Shown: piece after piece, positions 5,009 to 7,364 of the stretch | Position numbering within the stretch: position 1 is the first letter of the stretch | Layout of the letters: every line of letters starts with the position of its first letter | Assembly (NCBI GenBank): GCA_003247275.1 | Contig: QKAA01000018.1 | Location: 1-7,364 of the forward strand | Reading direction: 5' to 3' | DNA from: a bacterium | GTDB lineage: Bacteria > Patescibacteriota > Microgenomatia > UBA1400 > RBG-16-45-19 | DNA length: 7,364 nt | Translations under genes and position numbers: made by a program | Notes under the pieces: generated by a model | Seen by the model: only the letters and a program-made list of their open reading frames with translations | Told to the model about the DNA's origin: nothing | Databases searched by the model: none

Positions 5009-6610
5009 ATGTCTTACTACACTACGTATCGACCGCAGACGATTGAAGAACTTGATTTAGTCAAGGCTCGGCAGGCGTTGTCGGCGATTTTAACGTCGGG
5101 AAAATTTGCCCAAACGTATTTATTTGTGGGTCCTAAAGGGACGGGTAAAACTTCGAGTGCGCGGATTGTGGCTAAACTTTTAAATTGCGAAAAAAATCGA
5201 AAGCAGATGTCGCTTCGGGAAAAAGGAGAGGCGATCAGTAAATTGGTGGAACCGTGTAATGAGTGTGAGAATTGTCAGCGAATTACCAGAGGATCGAGTT
5301 TAGCTTGTTTGGAAATGGACGCGGCCAGTAATCGAGGTATTGATGATATTCGAACTTTACGGGAGAGAATTGGGTTGGCGCCAGCAGAGGGGGTGGTGAC
5401 GGTGTACATCATTGATGAGGTGCACATGTTAACAACCGAGGCGTTTAATGCGTTACTCAAGACCTTAGAAGAGCCTCCAAAACATGCGGTCTTCATTTTA
5501 TGTACGACAGATCCGCAAAAAATTCCGGGGACGGTGGTATCGCGATGCACTCAAATTCAGTTTACTAAGGCAACAAATGAGGAATTACTTCACAGTTTGA
5601 ATAAAGCAGTGGTGGGGGAAAAGTTAACAGTTGAGGATGGGGCATTGGAGCTCATTGCGCTTCATGCGGATGGCAGTTTTAGAGATGGGATGAAAATGTT
5701 GGAACATATGGCGATGCAGACGGGGGGAAAGATTTTGCTAGATCAGGTAAAAGAGGCAACTTCTTATGGTGAAAATTACGAGGTGGAGACATTGCTTTCA
5801 TTATTATTGGAGCGTGAGGCAAAAGCGGTGTTGGCAGAAATTTTAGCTCGGGAAGAAAAGGGAGTGGATTTACTGACATTACTTAAACGATTACTGAGTG
5901 AGGTGCGACTTAAAGTGATTGCAGCGGTGGAACAGAATAGCGGTGAGGTGAAGGAATTATTAGAGTTAGCGCCTTTTATCGATACAACTGCTTCACAGAT
6001 GAAATTATCGGTTTTGCCAGATGCGGTATGTGAGGCGCGGTTGGTGCTGTGGTGTGACAAATCGACGGGAATTCCCGAAGAAAAACGATCAACAACTCCG
6101 CTAGTGCAAGGGCAAACTAGAGTGGTGCGTCAGCCGGTAAAAACTGAAGTGGCGCCGCAGGCAAAAGTAAAAGTTCCAGTAAAGATTGAGACAAAACACG
6201 AAGAGGTCAAGAAAGAGAAAGAGATAGTTGATGAAGTTGAGCTGGAGATTGATTTTTTCGGAGGACAATTAGACGAGGTGATGCAGAAGTGGCAGGCGAT
6301 TTTGGCGGCAGTGCGGCCCTTAAACCACAGTTTAGAGGCGTTATTGCGATCGGCGCGGCCAGTGGCGGTGGACAACGGAATTTTGCAAATTGAGGCATTT
6401 TATAAATTCCATAAGGAACAATTAGAACAAGACAGGCATCGGCGAAAGTTGGAAGAGGCAATGGCTCAAGTATTAGGAAGTCAAATCAGATTAGAGTTTT
6501 TGTTGGCTCAAAAGGGAGGAACTTCGGGTAATAAGAAGGATGATAATGTGTCGGGAGCGGTAGAAGATGATTCGTTGGTGAAGGCGGCGGAAGAGATTTT
6601 TGGAAACTAG
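5009..6610 (+). CDS. dnaX: DNA polymerase III subunit tau (DnaX), clamp-loader ATPase
   Basis: Core AAA+ subunit of the replicative clamp loader. The 533-aa product shows the N-terminal MSYYTTYRPQ; Walker A GPKGTGKT at 41-48; a zinc-binding Cys set C60, C83, C86, C89; Walker B IIDEVH at 134-139; sensor 1 CTTDP at 165-169; the SRC motif with the arginine finger at 178-180; and sensor 2 GSFRD at 222-226. Domain III spans roughly 245-350, then a Lys/Val/Pro/Glu-rich linker (about 355-410) and a tau-type C-terminal domain (about 415-500, LDEVMQKWQAIL...). I chose ATG 5009 because homologues begin MSYxxxYRPQ; the upstream in-frame extension is the pyrimidine tract. No SD is properly spaced. I saw no A-AAA-AAG slippery heptamer in the linker, so a frameshifted gamma form like that of E. 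coli is not evident. The gene heads a dnaX-small gene-ybaB cluster. Confidence 0.97.
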   Translation: MSYYTTYRPQTIEELDLVKARQALSAILTSGKFAQTYLFVGPKGTGKTSSARIVAKLLNCEKNRKQMSLREKGEAISKLVEPCNECENCQRITRGSSLACLEMDAASNRGIDDIRTLRERIGLAPAEGVVTVYIIDEVHMLTTEAFNALLKTLEEPPKHAVFILCTTDPQKIPGTVVSRCTQIQFTKATNEELLHSLNKAVVGEKLTVEDGALELIALHADGSFRDGMKMLEHMAMQTGGKILLDQVKEATSYGENYEVETLLSLLLEREAKAVLAEILAREEKGVDLLTLLKRLLSEVRLKVIAAVEQNSGEVKELLELAPFIDTTASQMKLSVLPDAVCEARLVLWCDKSTGIPEEKRSTTPLVQGQTRVVRQPVKTEVAPQAKVKVPVKIETKHEEVKKEKEIVDEVELEIDFFGGQLDEVMQKWQAILAAVRPLNHSLEALLRSARPVAVDNGILQIEAFYKFHKEQLEQDRHRRKLEEAMAQVLGSQIRLEFLLAQKGGTSGNKKDDNVSGAVEDDSLVKAAEEIFGN

Positions 6611-6630
6611 GAAGCTTTGTATTTTCGTGT

Positions 6631-6659
6631 TTGTGTATTAACTTCTATGGTGATAGTAT
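6631..6659 (+). promoter_or_regulatory. Candidate extended -10 promoter for the 106-aa gene
   Basis: TTGTGT at 6631-6636 (4/6), a 17-nt spacer and TAGTAT at 6654-6659 (4/6), with TG at 6651-6652 forming an extended -10. The expected transcript start is near 6666, about 6 nt before the ATG at 6672. No SD lies between them, so this would be a second near-leaderless gene beside dnaX. Confidence 0.4.
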
Positions 6660-6671
6660 GAGTTTTCTATT

Positions 6672-6992
6672 ATGGCTTGTGCGATGTCAACGAAAGAACG
6701 TTTGCTGTTGATCGCCAAATATTCAGAGTCTTTGGTGGGTTTTAGGGAGAATGTGGAAACACTTTCGATTAACGACAGTTTGGGATATCGAGTCTATTTG
6801 CTGGCAATTATGCTGGATGGAATTGAACAGTCAGAATATGTTAAACCAGATCCTGATGTTGAGCATTTAACTTGGGTGTTTCATCAAACGGCTAGGTTGA
6901 TGGTAAAAACAGTTGTGGATGATGTTGATTTTGGAGTTATTGAGGCATACGAAATGTTCAAGCGAATGAGAGATGATTTGTTATATGGGTAG
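6672..6992 (+). CDS. Unrecognised 106-aa acidic protein between dnaX and ybaB
   Basis: I do not recognise a family. The product is soluble, without signal peptide or membrane helix, and appears mostly helical: STKERLLLIAKYSESL near the start, then SLGYRVYLLAIMLDGIEQ in the middle, and TWVFHQTARLMVKTVVDDVDF with EAYEMFKRMRDDLL at the end. It has several Asp/Glu-rich turns (KPDPDVEHL, VVDDVDF). No catalytic motif or Cys cluster is visible. The start at 6672 is the first ATG after the stop of dnaX and promoter; an ATG at 6684 (residue 5) is an alternative. Neither has an SD. The gene lies 61 nt after dnaX and 89 nt before ybaB, where many bacteria have no intervening gene. A link to replication or nucleoid function is only positional. 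The clean frame and neighbour-like codon use make it likely to be real. Confidence 0.7.
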   Translation: MACAMSTKERLLLIAKYSESLVGFRENVETLSINDSLGYRVYLLAIMLDGIEQSEYVKPDPDVEHLTWVFHQTARLMVKTVVDDVDFGVIEAYEMFKRMRDDLLYG

Positions 6993-7016
6993 ATTTATTA
7001 TTTTTTGACAAAATAG

Positions 7017-7045
7017 TTGAGGTTGAAAACGATTTACAGTAAGAT
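7017..7045 (+). promoter_or_regulatory. Candidate promoter for ybaB
   Basis: TTGAGG at 7017-7022 (4/6), a 17-nt spacer and TAAGAT at 7040-7045 (4/6), with a start expected near 7052 and a 30-nt leader that includes the SD. A competing reading uses the perfect TTGACA at 7005-7010, but its best -10 at 17 nt (AACGAT, 7028-7033) is only 3/6. One of the two probably works; I cannot tell which by eye. Confidence 0.35.
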
Positions 7046-7081
7046 ACTTTTGTTGTATGAATATTAATCGGAGATAAAAAT

Positions 7082-7357
7082 ATGGCATTTAATCCATTAA
7101 AAGGTTTGGGAGATATGAATCAGTTGCGCAAACAAGCTATGCAGATGCAACAGCAATTGGCTCAAGAACAAGTTGAGGTTGAAGAGGGTGACGTTAAAGT
7201 GGTGATCACCGGTGATCAGAAAATTGTGGAATTTTCAGTTCAGGGAATTACTTCTGATGTGGCTGTTTCTGCTTTGAATAAAGCGATTAAAAAGTCTCAA
7301 GAAATGGCTGCGAAAAAGTTGCAAACGATGTCCATGTTTAGTGGTAAAGATCAGTAA
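7082..7357 (+). CDS. ybaB: YbaB/EbfC family nucleoid-associated DNA-binding protein
   Basis: YbaB/EbfC proteins are small dimeric DNA-binding, nucleoid-associated proteins. The 91-aa product has the family pattern: an N-terminal helical segment rich in Met/Gln (LRKQAMQMQQQLAQEQ, residues about 16-31), a central strand region (VEVEEGDVKVVITGDQKIVEFSVQ, about 31-54) and a C-terminal helix (VAVSALNKAIKKSQEMAAKKLQ, about 60-81). It is somewhat shorter than the common 100-110 aa because the turns and the Gly-rich tail are trimmed. An SD GGAG at 7070-7073 lies 8 nt before the ATG, better than that of the two genes upstream. It follows dnaX with one gene between, in line with the conserved dnaX-ybaB-recR order; recR would be expected just beyond the right edge. 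Complete, ending 7 nt before the window end. Confidence 0.93.
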   Translation: MAFNPLKGLGDMNQLRKQAMQMQQQLAQEQVEVEEGDVKVVITGDQKIVEFSVQGITSDVAVSALNKAIKKSQEMAAKKLQTMSMFSGKDQ

Positions 7358-7364
7358 TACATTA

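Noticed and set aside
5187..5194. A-run in early dnaX as a programmed frameshift site
   Set aside because: It is near codon 60, far before the domain III/linker boundary, and no heptamer of the proper frame is present.

Overview
The window is a densely packed bacterial segment with every gene on the + strand. The coding strand is clearly richer in G than C, and Arg is often written CGA/CGG. TGA is used as a normal stop: proS ends at a natural domain end with TGA inside an ATGA overlap, so this is code 11 and not the TGA=Gly code of Gracilibacteria/Absconditabacteria. Compact genes, a short YbeY, a compact YbaB, a CPR-like DnaX N-terminus, an adenosine-specific kinase otherwise frequent in archaea and thermophiles, and weak or absent Shine-Dalgarno (SD) signals on several genes together suggest a Candidate Phyla Radiation (Patescibacteria) genome. 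That assignment is inference; no rRNA or other phylogenetic marker was run.

Layout. 1-3572: an apparent operon with the 3' end of the intramembrane protease gene rseP, proS (prolyl-tRNA synthetase with editing domain), a protein with DHH/MYG1-like metal motifs that overlaps proS by ATGA, and an adenosine-specific kinase with a strong SD. 3559-4331: a second unit with its own extended -10 promoter, a leader with small hairpins, rpsU (bS21, GTG start) and ybeY (rRNA-maturation endonuclease that stops right after its metal motif). 4332-5008: the least explained part. It holds a good promoter, a long 5' leader with a 15-bp hairpin, an unrecognised 71-aa gene, a 77-nt closed structure with an anticodon-arm-like hairpin, and a ~100-nt almost purine-free tract. 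5009-7357: dnaX (clamp-loader tau subunit), an unrecognised 106-aa acidic protein, and ybaB (nucleoid-associated protein). The classic dnaX-ybaB-recR order is kept but interrupted by the small gene; recR, if present, would lie beyond the window.

Functional themes are translation and ribosome quality (proS, rpsU, ybeY), membrane proteolysis (rseP), probable nucleotide or phosphoester chemistry (DHH-like protein plus adenosine-specific kinase) and replication (dnaX, ybaB). Housekeeping genes dominate. The best place for something undescribed is 4342-4964, where a promoter, structured leader, orphan small ORF, structured trailer and pyrimidine tract lie together. A second point is that dnaX and the 106-aa gene both have promoters placed so that their mRNAs would be leaderless or nearly so.
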